From the NCBI RefSeq assembly GCF_900205965.1, contig NZ_OAOF01000001.1, positions 62,001 through 126,000 on the forward strand: a stretch of 64,000 nt of DNA, read 5' to 3'. The DNA is from Lacrimispora amygdalina. Its GTDB lineage: Bacteria > Bacillota > Clostridia > Lachnospirales > Lachnospiraceae. This document shows positions 8,908 through 18,670 of this stretch, piece by piece. A program made the position numbers and the translations under genes. Each line of letters opens with the position of its first letter. Positions within the stretch are counted from its first letter, which is position 1. A model generated the notes under the pieces. That model was not told the origin of the DNA. It saw only the letters and a list, made by a program, of their open reading frames with translations, and did not search any database.

Positions 8908-10691
8908 TGCTGCTGTCTTCCCTTATGGAACGCCTGATGATTAACAGCATTGTCATATTCGCATTAACCGGAATCATTGCGCTGATAAAACGGCTTTTAA
9001 AAAATCATCTTACCTACAAAGCCCAGCACAGAATCTGGTATTTGCTGTTGTTCGTACTGGCCATTCCATTTCTCCCCCTTCCCCTCCTCGAAGCCGGACA
9101 CGGACTGGGGCTGTTTGGCAGGCTGGGCGGCGCCTTCACTCCGGCAAATGCCCCGGCGTCATCTCCCTCATATGGAACAGGAATCACCGGTCTTTTAGAA
9201 GATTTTTCTATCTCGGTCAGCCGCAGGACTTCCCTGCCTTTTCAATGGTGCCTTCCATATCTATGGGTGCTTGGGATTGGTGTCACATCCCTTGTGAATA
9301 TAATCTCTGAGATTAGAATCAGACAAGTCCGGCAGGTTTCTCTTCCCCTTCAGAACAGGCAGATAAAAGCAGTATTTGACAGCTGCCTCAGGGAGATGGG
9401 TATAAAAAAGGAAATTCCGGTTTACAGCAGTGCCTGTTTAAGTTCCCCTGTAGCTGCCGGTTTTATAAAACCGGTGATCATAATTCCCATGCATATGCTG
9501 TCGGAATTTACAGAAAGAGAAATACGCTATATTCTTCTTCATGAGCTGACTCACATTAAACACAGGGACCTTTACCTCAACCGGCTGCTGGCTCTTGCCC
9601 AGGTCCTGTACTGGTTTCACCCTGCCGTATGGCTGGGTCTTAGAGAGATGCGTAAAGACCTGGAAGTTTCCTGTGATTTATCGGTTCTGTCCATGCTGGA
9701 AGAGAGCAGCTATCTGGATTATGGCAAAACCCTGATCCGGTTTGCTGAAAAAGTGAACAGTCTCTTCTCTCCTGCTGCTGGAATCGGTGGTACCAAAAAG
9801 GAGATTTTCAAGAGAATCCTCTGTATCGCAGCTTACCGGAAAGAATCCGTATGGGTGCAGTGGAAAAGCCGCATTATTCTGGTCCTTTGCGGAGTACTGC
9901 TTCTTGCTATTACGCCTGTTATATCTTCTCATGCAGCTGGCAGTTCTTATCAGTTTCATTCCGATCATGTGACGCAATTGGATTTAAACCCGTATTTTTA
10001 CGGATACAATGGAAGTTTTGTTCTGTATGAAATCCATTCCGGGAAGTACTATATCTATAATCAGGAGGCCGCAGCAACCAGAGTTTCTCCTGACTCCACC
10101 TATAAAATTTACAGTGCTTTGTGTGCCCTGGATCATGGAATCATTACTCCTGATTCGTCAAATCTGAAGTGGGATGGATCACCTTACCCCTTTAAGGCCT
10201 GGAACAGAGATCAGACTCTGGATACAGCCATGAGCCACTCTGTAAACTGGTACTTTAAAGCTCTGGACGAGAAAAACGGAATCACTTCCTTAAAGAACTG
10301 CATCGCAGGATTAAACTACGGGAATCAGGATTTATCCGGCGGACTGGGAAACTACTGGCTGGAATCTTCTCTGAAAATTTCGCCGGTGGAACAGGCAGAG
10401 TTATTAACACGCCTTTACCAGGGAACACTTCCCTTTAAACCAGACCATATAAAAGCAGTAAAGGACTCCCTTTACTTATCCTCCAGCCAGGGCGTTTCTC
10501 TATATGGCAAAACCGGAACCGGAACCATAAACGGAAAGAACAGAAACGGCTGGTTTATCGGCTTTGCAGAATCCGGGGAAGAGACCTATATATTTGCCAC
10601 CAACATACTAAATGACCACTCTGCCAACGGTCCTGCCGCTGCTGCGATTACACTGAATATTTTAAAGGACCAGAATATCTACCAACAGTAA
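8904..10691 (+). CDS. blaR1: BlaR1/MecR1-type beta-lactam sensor-transducer, M56 peptidase
   Basis: Integral membrane receptor of 595 aa, the usual BlaR1 length. The N-terminal half has membrane helices and a zinc metalloprotease (HELTH at about residue 213, with 'EVSCD' downstream as the third ligand region). After a further helix (around 330) comes an extracellular penicillin-binding sensor domain with STYK (about 398), SVN and KTG (about 535) motifs. Acylation by beta-lactam should activate the protease and relieve BlaI repression. It is coupled to blaI by a 4-bp overlap. No beta-lactamase gene is adjacent. Confidence 0.93.
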   Translation: MMLLSSLMERLMINSIVIFALTGIIALIKRLLKNHLTYKAQHRIWYLLLFVLAIPFLPLPLLEAGHGLGLFGRLGGAFTPANAPASSPSYGTGITGLLEDFSISVSRRTSLPFQWCLPYLWVLGIGVTSLVNIISEIRIRQVRQVSLPLQNRQIKAVFDSCLREMGIKKEIPVYSSACLSSPVAAGFIKPVIIIPMHMLSEFTEREIRYILLHELTHIKHRDLYLNRLLALAQVLYWFHPAVWLGLREMRKDLEVSCDLSVLSMLEESSYLDYGKTLIRFAEKVNSLFSPAAGIGGTKKEIFKRILCIAAYRKESVWVQWKSRIILVLCGVLLLAITPVISSHAAGSSYQFHSDHVTQLDLNPYFYGYNGSFVLYEIHSGKYYIYNQEAAATRVSPDSTYKIYSALCALDHGIITPDSSNLKWDGSPYPFKAWNRDQTLDTAMSHSVNWYFKALDEKNGITSLKNCIAGLNYGNQDLSGGLGNYWLESSLKISPVEQAELLTRLYQGTLPFKPDHIKAVKDSLYLSSSQGVSLYGKTGTGTINGKNRNGWFIGFAESGEETYIFATNILNDHSANGPAAAAITLNILKDQNIYQQ

Positions 10692-10742
10692 AACAGAGCC
10701 AGAGGATTAAGAATTTTCTTAAGCCTCTGGCTCTGTTTTTTA
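10691..10742. terminator. Bidirectional intrinsic terminator
   Basis: A near-perfect 15-bp stem (AAACAGAGCCAGAGG 10691-10705 with CCTCTGGCTCTGTTT 10724-10738), extended inward by TTAAG/CTTAA, is flanked by A and T runs. It serves both blaR1 (plus) and the convergent PBP gene (minus). Confidence 0.9.
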
Positions 10743-10743
10743 C

Positions 10744-12867
10744 TTATTGAACCGGAATATAGGAATCAAGTACCAGTTTATCTTTTCTCACCACATACCC
10801 GCTCCCGCCACGGTTCTTCACATCCTCCACCATACTGACCAGTAAAATGGGAGTCTTTGCAGCGGGGTCTGCCGTAAATACTGAAAACCAGCCAAGCTCC
10901 GTTCCTGTGGTATCACCTTTGGAGGCTTTGATTTCTGCTGTTCCTGTCTTTCCTGCAAGCACCAGATCCGATCTCTTAATGGCACGGCCAGTTCCATGTT
11001 CTGAGCTGACAACCTTTATTAAATCATCCCGGACCAGATTGGCATGTTCCAAAGAACAGGCTCCGGAAAACCATACCTTTGCTGCCAGATTTTCTTCTTT
11101 TCGCATTACCGGCTGAATAACATTTCCTTCATTGGAAAACATCGTGTAAAGTGCTGCTAAATGAATGGGATTTACAAGCATCTGTCCCTGTCCATAACCA
11201 CTGTCAGCCAGCTGCACTTCCGACTCAATCCGGTCTGAATTGGAATACTGGGACTTGGCAACAGCAATTTCAAAAGGAAGGGCCTGGTTAAATCCCAGTT
11301 TATCCATTCCTGCCATAAAATCATCGTAACCAATCTTTAAGGCTGCTTTAGCAAAATAGATATTGTTGGAATAAATAAAGGCATTTTCCAAATTGAGCGG
11401 GCTGCTGTCATGAAGGGTCGTTATGTAATAATTTCCCCAGCTCTCATCCTTTCTCCAGCTTAAACCGGTGCTTATGTAATCCTCATTGGGATCTATGGCA
11501 CCGCTTTCAAGTCCAATCACCGCAGTAATAGGTTTAAAGGAGGAACCGGGAGCAAACTTCTGGCGGAAACGGTTAAAAAGCGGTTTCCTCTCGTCGTTAT
11601 TTAACGAGTTCCATTGATCCGCCGGCATTCCCAGAATAAAATCATTGTCATCATAGGAAGGTGTGCTTACAAGAGCCAGAATCTCTCCTGTATTTGGATT
11701 CATGGCTACGCTGCAGCTTTTGTCTTCCTGAAATGCATCATAGATCATACCCTGAAGCTTGCTGTCAATGGTAAGTGTGATATCCGTTCCGTCGGATCTC
11801 GGTTTTACTGCAAGGGCTTTCTTTTTATTCCCTGATGAATCCGCTATGAGAATAGTCCTGCCGTTCGTTCCCTTTAATTCCTTTTCAAAAAGCGCTTCCA
11901 TACCGCTTCTTCCAATGACACTGTCTGTTAAATAATCTTCTCCCTCATGTTTTTGAAGATCTTCAGACGTCACATTCTGGACATATCCGATGAGATGGGC
12001 TCCCTTTTCTCCCAACGGGTAAAATCGCACAGAAGTATCTGTAATCAGCACTCCCGGAATGGTAAGCAGCTGATCCTGAAGCTCTTTGTTCTTTCTGTCT
12101 TCCTCACGGACATCGTCTGACTGCAGCTGGAACTCATCCACCTTTTTTAAGGTTTTTAACGGAACAAAGGAATCCTCCTTTACCCAGCCTGCAGACAATT
12201 TTTTTTGTATTGTCTCCGGAGACATGGAAAGAAGCTCTCCCAGCTTTTCCACATCCTGACCGGAATCCTGGCTCATTTTCCCCGGAACCAGTCCAACTGA
12301 GGAAGCAGTTCCTTTTCCGGCCAGCATCAGACCGTTCCGGTCATAGATGGATCCCCGGCTGGCCTTGTCTGTTAAGACTCTCACTTTATCTGTCTTCGTA
12401 AGCTCCGGGAAAATCATGCCGTCATTCCATTCCAGCTTATAACCGGTTTTATCTTCTTTGTTAAAAACTGCATGACTGGTAAAGCTGATTTCTCCTGCCA
12501 GACTGTTTAAACTCATCTGATAGGCAACGTCTGCTTCCTCATCCTTTAAATCTACACCTGTTACTTCGGTCTTTATGGCCTCAGCTTCGATTCCTTCGTA
12601 AATATTCTTATTTCTGGCAGTAAAATCCTCCAGACTGATATTTAACTGGCTTTGCTGGTCCAGCAGCCCGTACATGGCTTCATAGTCTCCTTTTTGTAAA
12701 GAGGACACATAATCCGTCCAGAGCTCTTCCGGCTTCTTCTGAGCCGGCACCTTCTTCCCCAGCCGGAGATATAAGAATCCTCCGGCCAGACCGATGATCA
12801 GTATCAATAAGGTGCAGGCAGTGCTGAACAAAAAACGCTTCATTCCCCGTCTTGCTCCCCGTCTCAT
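10744..12867 (-). CDS. Class B penicillin-binding protein with MecA-type N-terminal domain
   Basis: Peptidoglycan transpeptidase anchored by one N-terminal helix (residues about 9-31). Next comes an NTF2-like MecA_N domain (about 37-150: 'EELWTDYVSSLQKGDYEAMY'), a dimerisation domain with 'GSIYDRNG', and a transpeptidase domain with SSFK (about 441), SNN and KTG (640-642). The 707-aa architecture is that of PBP2a and of Bacillus PBP3, proteins often of low beta-lactam affinity. AGGAGG precedes the ATG. It is the second gene of an operon (12 bp after the longer PBP), and the promoter at 15.8 kb has a BlaI-type site, so induction by beta-lactams is likely. Confidence 0.9.
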   Translation of the reverse strand: MRRGARRGMKRFLFSTACTLLILIIGLAGGFLYLRLGKKVPAQKKPEELWTDYVSSLQKGDYEAMYGLLDQQSQLNISLEDFTARNKNIYEGIEAEAIKTEVTGVDLKDEEADVAYQMSLNSLAGEISFTSHAVFNKEDKTGYKLEWNDGMIFPELTKTDKVRVLTDKASRGSIYDRNGLMLAGKGTASSVGLVPGKMSQDSGQDVEKLGELLSMSPETIQKKLSAGWVKEDSFVPLKTLKKVDEFQLQSDDVREEDRKNKELQDQLLTIPGVLITDTSVRFYPLGEKGAHLIGYVQNVTSEDLQKHEGEDYLTDSVIGRSGMEALFEKELKGTNGRTILIADSSGNKKKALAVKPRSDGTDITLTIDSKLQGMIYDAFQEDKSCSVAMNPNTGEILALVSTPSYDDNDFILGMPADQWNSLNNDERKPLFNRFRQKFAPGSSFKPITAVIGLESGAIDPNEDYISTGLSWRKDESWGNYYITTLHDSSPLNLENAFIYSNNIYFAKAALKIGYDDFMAGMDKLGFNQALPFEIAVAKSQYSNSDRIESEVQLADSGYGQGQMLVNPIHLAALYTMFSNEGNVIQPVMRKEENLAAKVWFSGACSLEHANLVRDDLIKVVSSEHGTGRAIKRSDLVLAGKTGTAEIKASKGDTTGTELGWFSVFTADPAAKTPILLVSMVEDVKNRGGSGYVVRKDKLVLDSYIPVQ

Positions 12868-12879
12868 TGCATTCCTCCT

Positions 12880-15738
12880 TTAATCAGTACGCAGATTGTT
12901 GGATACACCGGAAGCCTTACCGGTCAGAATCTGATCCGTATCTTCCAGATGGAAATAGTAATTAAATATACCTTTTCCCACCCCTACTACATTACCGGAG
13001 CTGTACCCGTTTGCAATCCTTACCGTGATGGCAATCTGGGGATTGACTAACGGAGCGTATCCAATAAACAGTCCATGGTTGGGCTTGGTTTTTGACTCCT
13101 CTGCAGTACCGGTCTTCCCTGCTGCATCTATTTTTATGTCTTTTAATGTGGCATTGGACTTCACCAGCTCATTCATGCCTTTGGCAACATCATTCCAGAC
13201 AAACTCCGGTAAATCAACCGAACTGCTTAAAGAAGGAGTAAAGGATTTCACTACGGTGCCGTTACTGTCTGTGATCTTACCGATCATGGACAACTGATAG
13301 CTTTGTCCATGGTTTGCCAGAGTGGCCGTATAACGGGCAATCTGGGAGGTGGTATAGTTATGGGTTCCCTGGCCGATGGATGAAGGAATCGCAAACTGGT
13401 CGGTTACATGGGGCTTCGCCTCTCCGATCTCTATTCCGGTGTTCTTATCCAGATCCAGAAGTTCTGCATATTTGATTAAGGTATTTAAGCCCTTATCCTC
13501 GGAAAAGCTTCCGTCCGCCCCTGATCCCAGCCGGTAGGTAATTTCTGATAAATAAACATTACAGGAGTTTTTAAGTGCATCTGCACTGGAAGAAATCACT
13601 CCATGCCCTGCCCGCTTCCAGCAGCGCAGTGGCGGTTCCACCTTATCGAAAATACCGGTACATAATACACTGGTATCGGTCTGAATCACGCCTTCCGTAA
13701 GGCCTGCAATCACGGTAACAGGTTTAAATGTGGAGCCAGGCGCCGTCAGCTGGCTGGTCGCCCGGTTAAAAAGCGGAAGGGATAAATCCTGCTCCAGCTG
13801 CTGGTAATAGGACGTATCCATCTGGTTTGCCAGCCGGTTGTTATCATAGCCCGGATAACTGACACAGGCAATCACCTCCCCGTTCTGGGGGTTGACCACA
13901 ACTGCAGAGCCGGAACATGGATTTAAAGCCAGCTGCGCCGGTGTGATCTCCAGATTGCCGATTTTCCTGCGGATAAACTGCCAGGCACTTAACTGGCCAT
14001 TCATCAGAAGCGGATAATCCGGATCATTCTTCGAAAGAACTCCCTGCTCGTAAAGGAGCTCCTCAATCTCCTTCCCGCTTAAGGACCCCTCTCCGATCAT
14101 TGCCTGATAGATCTTCTCTTCAAACTCACGGTTTTCTGCAATATCCTTTAACATCTTATCTTCTGCAAGACGCTCTGCATCCTGGATCTCCGTATACTTT
14201 TCATTATTGTCCAGACGGCTTAAATCCATTTGGCCTGCAGCAATGGATTCGGTCAGATACTGTCTCAGGCTCTTTTCCTTCCAGTCCCATGTGCCGCTGC
14301 CGTTAAGCAGAAACTGGTCCTTGCGTGCCTGGCTGACCAGGAAATCCAAATATCCCTGTACTTCCGGACCAAGTGCCTGATAAGCAGCACCAGTCGCATC
14401 AAAGGCACCGGAAATCTGGCTGGTCACGGTCTCCTTTTTCTGCTTGAACGCTTCGTAGACACGCTTTTCTAACTCCGACGCATTCTCCCCCTTTAACCGC
14501 TCCGTATCGATGACATGGTTCTGAATCAGCGCATAATACACTTCGTCAGATGAAATACGGATCTGGGAGGCATCGTTGGCTTTTGGCATCTCCGCCCTTC
14601 TGGTCTCCACCATATTAGCCAGCAGGATTCCTGCAATCTGCTGCTTTAACATCTGATAAACCGCATCCTGCAGCCCTTTGTCCAGGGTTAAATAAACGTT
14701 TTCCCCTGTCCCCGGGCTGCTGGTGATTACCGGGTCTGTTTTGGGATTTCCAACCACATCGGTATAGAATTGCTGGGTTCCGTCCTTTCCCCTCAGCCAT
14801 TCTTCCATGGACTTTTCAATCCCGCTTTTTCCAATCACCGACTGATTAGAGTAAATATCGTTATTCTCACCTAACGCTTCCAGCTCTTCAGCAGAAATAC
14901 CGCCTGTATATCCCAGAATGGAAGACATGCTCTCCCCTCCATAATATACACGGATACTGCTGTTCTCCACATCGGCTCCCTGGAGACTGTGCTTTTGCTC
15001 CATTACACCTACCATGGCCTTGTCCGATACGTCAGAAGCAACCAGATATGGGAGGTATTTCCGGTATGAGTTCAAAGAGAGACCGTAACGTATATTGGCA
15101 ACCTGTAAGATCTCTTTGGGAGACAAGGACTCCGGAAGACCGTACGTTTTCTGGTCTTCTTCTGAATAGGATGAATCTATCATGAATTTTTTCTTTCCGC
15201 AAAGATCCTCCATCAGCTCTCCCGCTGTCTTTTGAGACTGTTCCTGGGTTAAATCCGTCACCTGGCTCTTCCCATAGAAATCTGCTTTAAACCGGCTTAA
15301 CTTCCATCCGTCTGCCGTATATTCATAGTTTCCTTCCTCATCCGCTGTGATGGGCAGACTGACATTTAACTTATCATCATCTCCCACAAGGCGGATCAGC
15401 TGATAGGCAATTCCATTCAATGTTTTCTGTTTTTCCTTCTGATTCTTATAATTCCCGGAATCTTCCAGAGTGATGTTGTAGGACAGACGGTTGGAAGCCA
15501 GAAGCGTTCCATTCCTGTCATAAATATTTCCCCTGTTTCCAGGAAGCCTCTGGGTCTTAATAATGGAGGAGATAAATTCCTCCTGACTGGCCTCCCCTTC
15601 CATGATCTGTAAATGATATAATCGTACAATCAGTACCGTAAGCAAAAATCCGAAAAACATTCCTAATATCATTAACCGGGGAATCTGAAAGGAAATGTCC
15701 GGAAAGCTCTTATTCTTAAAAAAATGACTGCGGCGCAT
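12880..15738 (-). CDS. Large class B penicillin-binding protein (PBP2/MrdA-like) with long insertion
   Basis: Membrane-anchored transpeptidase with one helix near residues 25-43, a dimerisation domain ('GNIYDRNGTLLASN') and a C-terminal transpeptidase domain with STFK, SCN ('NSCNVYLSE') and KTG ('AGKTGTAEES'). At 952 aa it is far longer than usual class B PBPs (600-750). The extra length is an acidic, helix-rich, charged insertion at roughly residues 370-600, ahead of the catalytic serine. Such expanded PBP2 forms occur in Clostridia. ATG follows AAGGAG. First gene of the PBP operon, directly under the BlaI-type operator. Confidence 0.9.
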   Translation of the reverse strand: MRRSHFFKNKSFPDISFQIPRLMILGMFFGFLLTVLIVRLYHLQIMEGEASQEEFISSIIKTQRLPGNRGNIYDRNGTLLASNRLSYNITLEDSGNYKNQKEKQKTLNGIAYQLIRLVGDDDKLNVSLPITADEEGNYEYTADGWKLSRFKADFYGKSQVTDLTQEQSQKTAGELMEDLCGKKKFMIDSSYSEEDQKTYGLPESLSPKEILQVANIRYGLSLNSYRKYLPYLVASDVSDKAMVGVMEQKHSLQGADVENSSIRVYYGGESMSSILGYTGGISAEELEALGENNDIYSNQSVIGKSGIEKSMEEWLRGKDGTQQFYTDVVGNPKTDPVITSSPGTGENVYLTLDKGLQDAVYQMLKQQIAGILLANMVETRRAEMPKANDASQIRISSDEVYYALIQNHVIDTERLKGENASELEKRVYEAFKQKKETVTSQISGAFDATGAAYQALGPEVQGYLDFLVSQARKDQFLLNGSGTWDWKEKSLRQYLTESIAAGQMDLSRLDNNEKYTEIQDAERLAEDKMLKDIAENREFEEKIYQAMIGEGSLSGKEIEELLYEQGVLSKNDPDYPLLMNGQLSAWQFIRRKIGNLEITPAQLALNPCSGSAVVVNPQNGEVIACVSYPGYDNNRLANQMDTSYYQQLEQDLSLPLFNRATSQLTAPGSTFKPVTVIAGLTEGVIQTDTSVLCTGIFDKVEPPLRCWKRAGHGVISSSADALKNSCNVYLSEITYRLGSGADGSFSEDKGLNTLIKYAELLDLDKNTGIEIGEAKPHVTDQFAIPSSIGQGTHNYTTSQIARYTATLANHGQSYQLSMIGKITDSNGTVVKSFTPSLSSSVDLPEFVWNDVAKGMNELVKSNATLKDIKIDAAGKTGTAEESKTKPNHGLFIGYAPLVNPQIAITVRIANGYSSGNVVGVGKGIFNYYFHLEDTDQILTGKASGVSNNLRTD

Positions 15739-15825
15739 AATTCTCCTTATTCTTACGCTTGTAATATTTATAATATGAAAGGAACAGGGACCCCTTTTAT
15801 AACCTCCCTGCAGAAAAACAAATTA

Positions 15826-15872
15826 CTACGTATGTAAGATTTGATTATACACCTGATTGCTTCAGATGTAAA
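15826..15872 (-). promoter_or_regulatory. PBP operon promoter with BlaI-type operator
   Basis: On the minus strand TTTACA (complement of 15867-15872), a 17-bp spacer and TATAAT (complement of 15844-15849) form a promoter. Six bases downstream lies TTACATACGTAG (complement of 15826-15837), a two-mismatch version of the blaI dyad. The arrangement (dyad 6-7 bp after the -10) copies that of blaI-blaR1 at 8460-8507. Confidence 0.75.
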
Positions 15873-15883
15873 CCATTTTTTCC

Positions 15884-16500
15884 TTATCTCAAAGCCATCT
15901 GGAGCCGTTCCATCTCATAGAATTCCCCTTTTAACTCCATCAGTGTCTGATAGCTTCCTTCTTCCCGGATTTTTCCCTGGTCTAAAACCACGATCCGGTC
16001 CGCTCCCCTTACGGTAGAAAGCCTGTGGGCAACAATAAAAGTGGTCCTGCCTTTAATCAGCTGATCCAGAGCATCCTGGATCTCCTTCTCTGAAATCGTA
16101 TCGAGAGCAGAGGTGGCTTCATCCAGAATGATTACCCGGGGATCTCTGATAATTGCTCTTGCAATGGAAATCCTCTGTCTTTGTCCCCCGCTTAAATTGG
16201 CACCGTGCTCTCCGATCATGGTATCCAGACCTTTGGGAAGCTTTGCAATTACTGATTTTAAATTTGCTGCCTCCACAGCATGGTTTACTTCTTCCTCTGA
16301 TACACCCGAAAGACCATACGTAATATTCTCCCTCACTGTACCGGTAAAAAGAACCGGTGACTGGGGTACTACAGAAATAAATCTCCGGTAGCTTCTTAAA
16401 TTAATATCATTGATGTCAGTACCGTCAATGAACAGCCTGCCGTCACCTGGTGTAATAAAACCGATTAAAAGATTAAGTATTGCTTCATAAATAATTATAG
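15884..16500 (-). pseudogene. 5'-truncated ABC transporter (ATP-binding C-terminal part)
   Basis: Remnant of an ABC exporter half-transporter. In frame from about 16500 it reads EAILNLLIGFITPGDGRLF, the Q-loop 'SVVPQSPVLFTGTVRENI', signature 'LSGGQRQRISIARAI', Walker B 'VIILDEATSALD' and the H-loop 'IVAHRLSTV'. The membrane domain and the Walker A lysine loop, which should precede 'ILNLLIGF', are missing, and no start codon suits the remaining frame (the first ATG, at 16336, lies inside the domain). It is therefore a deletion product, probably non-functional. The neighbouring 16.5-17.0 kb is also decayed. Confidence 0.85.
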
Positions 16501-16997
16501 CTGAACGGTTTCTCTCAATAGATAAAAAAGATCAGGGAAAAGTATTTTTTAAACTACTCCGTTTTTGAATAATGACTTGATAAATAAAAACATAGGCGTT
16601 TAGATATGTTAACAAGTAGAAATATATGGATGAACTAGATTTTTTTAAAGATGTATCTATGATAAAAATTCCGTTTGGAGGCGAAATGGGAGGATCAGGC
16701 CTGACGGCCTTTCCCAGAGAATTATAGAAGATTGGCAGATTCTGTATTAATACAATCCGTCAGGGAAACAGGTTTTTTACAGATTATTTAAGAGATGCAG
16801 TTTCCGTTCAGATACCCAAAACTTCCGGGTTGGACAACCGGACATTCTGGATATCATTCATGATGAGAGGCAGGGAGTTTTCAGTTCTTGCAGGATGCAT
16901 CTCCTACCACTGCTGCCCCAACGCCAGGCATTTGACCTTCTTTCCCCTTCTCACCCACCCAAAAGGCGGTATAATCGTAGAGATGAATCGGGCGAAG
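16501..16997. other. Decayed non-coding stretch
   Basis: No convincing gene is seen in about 500 bp. Short frames with protein-like composition occur on the plus strand (for example 'PDILDIIHDERQGV' around 16840), broken by stops and without start or ribosome site. It directly abuts the broken ABC gene, so it is best read as scar material left by a deletion or a lost mobile element. I could not identify the source family. Confidence 0.45.
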
Positions 16998-18362
16998 CTA
17001 CTCCATGATATCCTCTCCCCTTGCTGCTTTTGCCACAATTCCAACGGAGGATAAAAGAGCAATCAGGTTTGGAAATACCATCAGTGCGTTAAACAAATCC
17101 GATAAATTCCAGACAAGCTGAACTTTTAAAAAGGACCCAAGGATGAGAAACAATACAACAATCAAAGCATACCCCTTTGTCGCTTTTACCCCAAAAAGAG
17201 CTTTCACATTCACCTCGCCGAAGAAATACCAGCCGATGATTGTGGAAAACGCGAAGAACAAAAGGCAGACTGCAACAAATGTGCTTCCAAGGGATCCGAA
17301 TGTATTGCTGAATGCCGCCTGCGCAAGAGCGGTTCCCTGAGGTGCTCCCTCCACTCCCGGAGTGAGCTGTCCGGAGGTGAGAATCACCAGCGCGGTCAGA
17401 TTCAAAACCACAAACGTATCAATAAACACTGCCATGATTGCCATAACCCCCTGATCCTGGGGCTTTTCTACCTTTGCAATCGCATGGGCGTGAGGAGTTG
17501 AGCCCATACCGGCCTCATTGGAAAAAAGTCCTCTCGCAACTCCATAACGCATGGCTTTCTGAACTCCGATTCCTGCTGCACCGCCAAACAGTGCCTGGGG
17601 GCGGAATGCGCCAACTACGATGGATTCAAGTGCCGGCAAAAGTGCACTGTGATTCATAATCAGCACAATCACACAGCCTATCATATAAAAACCCGCCATA
17701 ACCGGTATCAGCTTCTCCGTAAGAGAAGCAATTCTCTTTACGCCTCCCATAAAGGTAAACGCAGCTGCTGCTGCAATCAGAAACCCGACGATCATCGGAT
17801 CTACCCCAAACGCCGTATGAAAAGCCTGACCTATGGAATTAGCCTGAACCATATTACCGGTAAATCCCAGTGCAAAGATAATAGCCAGAGAGAAAAATGC
17901 CGCCATAACCCTGCCGAAGGTTCCCTGAAAACGTGCTTTTATATAATAAACCGGACCACCCGTAACTTCTCCCTGTGAATTGACCGTTTTATATTTCTGT
18001 GCAAGAACTGCTTCTCCGTAGTTTGTTGCCATTCCAAAAAAAGCGCTTACCCACATCCAGAAAATTGCTCCGGGTCCTCCGGAATAAAGCGCTGTCGCAC
18101 AGCCTGCAATATTGCCTGTACCTACCTGAGCGGCAATAGCTGTGGTTAACGCCTGAAAAGAGGACATTCCATCCTTACCGGCATTCTCGCCGTTCAGCTT
18201 AAAACTGCCGAACATCCGCTTCAAGCCTTCCCTGAATTTTCTGATCTGTACAAACCGGGTGCGGACCGTAAATAAAATTCCCGTTCCCACCAGCAGATAC
18301 AGTAAAATGCTGTTCCAGATAATACCGCTGACTTTATCAACCAGCTGTGTAAATAGTTCCAT
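16998..18362 (-). CDS. Sodium:alanine/glycine symporter (AGCS family)
   Basis: Membrane symporter that imports small neutral amino acids with Na+. The 454 aa include the AGCS hallmarks 'LTTAIAAQVGTGNIAGCATAL', 'FWMWVSAFFGMATNYGEAVLAQKYK' and 'GLFSNEAGMGSTPHAHA'. The frame opens at 18434, but ATG 18360-18362 is used because GAGAGG precedes it and family members start 'MELFTQLVDKV'. The 5' leader carries a tandem glycine riboswitch plus terminator, which argues that glycine is a real substrate and that the cell uses this protein in glycine balance. Confidence 0.93.
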   Translation of the reverse strand: MELFTQLVDKVSGIIWNSILLYLLVGTGILFTVRTRFVQIRKFREGLKRMFGSFKLNGENAGKDGMSSFQALTTAIAAQVGTGNIAGCATALYSGGPGAIFWMWVSAFFGMATNYGEAVLAQKYKTVNSQGEVTGGPVYYIKARFQGTFGRVMAAFFSLAIIFALGFTGNMVQANSIGQAFHTAFGVDPMIVGFLIAAAAAFTFMGGVKRIASLTEKLIPVMAGFYMIGCVIVLIMNHSALLPALESIVVGAFRPQALFGGAAGIGVQKAMRYGVARGLFSNEAGMGSTPHAHAIAKVEKPQDQGVMAIMAVFIDTFVVLNLTALVILTSGQLTPGVEGAPQGTALAQAAFSNTFGSLGSTFVAVCLLFFAFSTIIGWYFFGEVNVKALFGVKATKGYALIVVLFLILGSFLKVQLVWNLSDLFNALMVFPNLIALLSSVGIVAKAARGEDIME

Positions 18363-18388
18363 GTGACAGACCTCTCTTTTTTTTACTG

Positions 18389-18420
18389 AAAAAAGCCAAA
18401 TCATGCGGGATGATCTGGCT
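18389..18420 (-). terminator. Riboswitch expression-platform terminator
   Basis: On the minus strand AGCCAGATCAT and ATGATTTGGCT (18394-18420) form an 11-bp stem with one mismatch, followed by a T run (complement of 18389-18393). It lies between the glycine aptamers and the AGCS start. Glycine binding is expected to prevent its formation (known mode for glycine ON switches). Confidence 0.85.
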
Positions 18421-18470
18421 CTGAAAGTAAACAAATAAGGGCATCACTGCCACTAAACATTTGAACTTAT

Positions 18471-18640
18471 ACTCTGTCCTTTTGCCTGAGAGATTAACGC
18501 GGTATTTCGCGCCTTGCACCTTCGGCACCCATTCATGAGATTCTCCAGAGCCACATCCATTCATAGTCCTTATCCGGTATTTCGGATGCCTGAGAGTGTT
18601 ACTCCTTCGGCAGACAATTGTCATTTTCCTACGAACTTCG
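18471..18640 (-). ncRNA. Tandem glycine riboswitch
   Basis: The minus strand shows two copies of the glycine aptamer signature. Aptamer 1 has GCCGAAGGAGTAAC and CACTCTCAGGCA (complement of about 18585-18613). Aptamer 2 has GTGCCGAAGGTGCAAGG and TCTCTCAGGCAAAAGGACAGAG (split here as TCTCTCAGGC and AAAAGGACAGAG; complement of 18474-18529). The CCGAAGG and CTCTCAGGC blocks are diagnostic. The two aptamers sit in series upstream of a terminator and the AGCS symporter gene. Confidence 0.93.
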
Positions 18641-18670
18641 CTTGTTGATATGGTACTTTTATACTGTATC

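Noticed and set aside
16830..17054. Plus-strand 74-codon frame near the AGCS gene end
   Set aside because: Overlaps the AGCS 3' end on the other strand, has no ribosome site, and reads like decayed sequence.
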